The position numbers and the translations under genes were made by a program. Positions 6,643 through 7,771 of a stretch of DNA of 7,771 nt are shown here, piece after piece. Each line of letters opens with the position of its first letter. Position 1 is the first letter of the stretch. The DNA is from DALYLB01 sp046154695 (GTDB lineage Bacteria > Acidobacteriota > Blastocatellia > RBC074). The stretch lies in contig JBJXFI010000202.1 of NCBI GenBank assembly GCA_046154695.1, positions 1 through 7,771 of the forward strand, read 5' to 3'. A model generated the notes under the pieces. The model saw nothing but the letters and a program-made list of their open reading frames with translations. It did no database searches and was not told where the DNA came from.

Positions 6643-7574
6643 GATTCGTTCTTTCCCTTCAAGGTGGCCGCGACGGGCGCGATTTCAAGAAGCTGCCGCT
6701 CGCTGAGCGAAGAGAGAAACGGCGGCACGGGGCCGGTCTCGGCCACGCCCGCGAACGCCATTCCGTGGTGGAGCACCTTCGCGGGGCTCCACGCGTCGCG
6801 CTGATCCTCGAGCGGCAGAAACTCCGCGCGCAGCATCTCGGCTTTCGCGTAATTCTCCGCGACGCATTCGCGAAAGACGCCATTGCTCAGGCGCGGCGCG
6901 ATACAGCCCGAGCCCGTCGTGAAGCCCGGCAGGTTCCAGTCCCGCATATGAATGACGGCCGGACGCTCGCCGATGCCGCTGACGACGCGCGCGCGGTCCA
7001 CCCGCGCCAGCAGCGAGGCCAGATAGGCGTCCTCCCGCGGATCCTGCCGCACGACGGCGTATTTGACCGCCACGCACAATCCGTCCTCGATGAGCCGCGC
7101 GACGACATCGAGCCCCGCCTCCTTGTCCGCGCCGAAATTGTTCTCCTCCTTGAGATAGAGGATCAGCGGCGTGGCGGCCCGGTCGGCGATCTCGCGCAGC
7201 CCCTGTTCCAGCCCGCGCGCATCGCGCGGATCCGCGCAGGGCAGCGCCATCACCGCCGGAAATTTGTGCCGCCGCAGAAGCGTCGCCTGATCGATCGCCC
7301 GCCCGTACGCCGGGCCCAGGCTCGGGATCGCCCAGTGCGCGTCGTCGAACCCCGCCATCCAGTCGAGCAACGTCTCATACTCCGCCAGTGTGATGTGGTG
7401 GAGAAACGCATTGCCGCCATACAGAAAGCGCGTTATCCCTCCCGATGCGATATGGCGGACGATGCGCTCGTTCTCCTCGAAATCGAGATCCCGGCCCGGC
7501 GTTCGCTTGCGCGCCAGGGGCGGCACCGGGAAGACTCCTCGCAAGTCCTCAAGCGTCACAGGTGTGGTTTTCAT
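6639..7574 (-). CDS. DapA/DHDPS-fold enzyme, probable 2-keto-3-deoxy sugar-acid dehydratase or aldolase
   Basis: 311 residues, close to the usual 290-310 of the dihydrodipicolinate synthase/N-acetylneuraminate lyase family, class I (beta/alpha)8 barrels acting on 2-keto acids through a Schiff base. Y140 (LILYLK) and the Schiff-base lysine K171 (VAVKYA) occupy the expected strands, 31 residues apart compared with 28 in E. coli DapA. A glycine-rich GFTTGSGCIAP stretch (217-227) corresponds to the later active-site loop. The usual GTTGE substrate loop is replaced by GGNAF (53-57), so it is not an ordinary DapA. Next to a sugar-acid dehydratase, the natural role is the following step: dehydrating a 2-keto-3-deoxypentonate to alpha-ketoglutarate semialdehyde (AraD of Azospirillum is from this family) or cleaving it to pyruvate plus an aldehyde. 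The choice between these is not readable from sequence. First gene of the operon; no clear Shine-Dalgarno precedes ATG 7574. Confidence 0.88.
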   Translation of the reverse strand: MKTTPVTLEDLRGVFPVPPLARKRTPGRDLDFEENERIVRHIASGGITRFLYGGNAFLHHITLAEYETLLDWMAGFDDAHWAIPSLGPAYGRAIDQATLLRRHKFPAVMALPCADPRDARGLEQGLREIADRAATPLILYLKEENNFGADKEAGLDVVARLIEDGLCVAVKYAVVRQDPREDAYLASLLARVDRARVVSGIGERPAVIHMRDWNLPGFTTGSGCIAPRLSNGVFRECVAENYAKAEMLRAEFLPLEDQRDAWSPAKVLHHGMAFAGVAETGPVPPFLSSLSERQLLEIAPVAATLKGKNES

Positions 7575-7591
7575 GCCAGTCTGTGTACCAT
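7571..7591 (-). other. Six-codon minicistron MVHRLA overlapping the DHDPS-family start
   Basis: An ATG at 7591-7589 opens MVHRLA and stops at TGA 7573-7571, sharing ATGA with the start of the DHDPS-family gene. It is preceded by eight A residues rather than a Shine-Dalgarno. It may be a translated leader that couples to the operon, or chance. The predicted transcription start lies almost on this ATG, which argues caution. Confidence 0.2.
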
Positions 7592-7596
7592 TTTTT

Positions 7597-7625
7597 TTCG
7601 TATGCCGCTATCCGGAGCCTGTCAA
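7597..7625 (-). promoter_or_regulatory. Sigma-70-type promoter for the two-gene sugar-acid operon
   Basis: On the minus strand a perfect -35 TTGACA (7625-7620) is followed after 17 nt by TACGAA (7602-7597), a 3-of-6 match to the -10 box. Initiation would fall near 7590, leaving a leader of only about 15 nt before ATG 7574. The strong -35 with a weak -10 fits a promoter that needs an activator, which is inference. Confidence 0.5.
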
Positions 7626-7702
7626 GTCCGGAATTTTTCCGATCGGAGCTCGACTCCCGCCGGCGGGCGGGACAATGACCTTGCCTTTTGCCTTTTTCCC
7701 GT

Positions 7703-7731
7703 TTGATCCCTCCGCCGGGATTGTCTATACT
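7703..7731 (+). promoter_or_regulatory. Sigma-70-type promoter reading out of the window
   Basis: TTGATC (7703-7708), a 17-nt spacer and TATACT (7726-7731) match the sigma-70 consensus at 4/6 and 5/6. Transcription would start near 7738 and run rightwards. An ATG at 7756 (M-E-R-K-A) could open a gene but has no Shine-Dalgarno, so the true start may lie beyond the edge. A gene divergent from a catabolic operon is often its regulator; that identity is not visible here. Confidence 0.55.
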
Positions 7732-7771
7732 GGCGGCATTGATTGACCTATATTGATGGAAAGAAAAGCAA

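Noticed and set aside
4921..6804. A 627-codon open frame on the + strand opposite the dehydratase and DHDPS-family genes
   Set aside because: Its translation is rich in Arg, Asp, His and Ala with no domain sense, as expected for the antisense of a GC-rich gene. The minus-strand protein has a complete set of catalytic residues.
7581..7600. GntR-type operator around TGGTACACA before the operon
   Set aside because: It is not a true palindrome and does not match the TNGTNNNACNA consensus.
7756..7771. Partial + strand gene starting at ATG 7756
   Set aside because: Only five codons are visible with no Shine-Dalgarno site, so I mention it under the promoter rather than call a gene.

Overview
The window is GC-rich, densely coded bacterial DNA with four full-length genes and short intergenic gaps. 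The taxonomic signals are weak. The three metabolic proteins would fit many environmental Gram-negative phyla. The large membrane protein, with Ig/PKD-like repeats, a degenerate OmpA-like segment and a C-terminal TIR domain, together with the repeat-bearing gaps, is reminiscent of Acidobacteriota (Blastocatellia-like), Planctomycetota or Verrucomicrobiota. This is an impression from composition and domain style, not a database result.

Layout: 1-181 is a gap with a short tandem repeat and the start signals of the first gene. 182-1525 (+) encodes a 447-residue MFS transporter of the anion:cation symporter type, which usually carries organic or sugar acids. 1552-4734 (-) encodes a 1060-residue protein predicted to span the membrane twice. 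It has an N-terminal anchor, about 650 extracytoplasmic residues, a second membrane segment, a cytoplasmic beta-rich module and a terminal TIR domain with the expected catalytic glutamate. 4735-4917 is a gap holding a striking inverted repeat whose arms are built from a 9-bp unit (ACGGAANNN). 4918-6642 (-) encodes an IlvD/Edd-family sugar-acid dehydratase with all [2Fe-2S] ligands in place. 6639-7574 (-) encodes a DapA/DHDPS-fold lyase with the Schiff-base lysine. The last two genes overlap and form an operon read leftwards. 7575-7771 is a divergent promoter region; its rightward promoter points to a gene beyond the window.

Functionally, the dehydratase, DHDPS-family enzyme and ACS-type transporter fit import and non-phosphorylative breakdown of an aldonic acid such as L-arabinonate or D-xylonate. 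The acid would be dehydrated to a 2-keto-3-deoxy acid, which the DHDPS-fold enzyme then dehydrates or cleaves. The TIR protein does not belong to that pathway and lies between the operon and the transporter. It is the most unusual gene here: a receptor-like layout, outside sensor to inside TIR, that resembles eukaryotic Toll-like receptors in topology but is probably unrelated in its sensor part.
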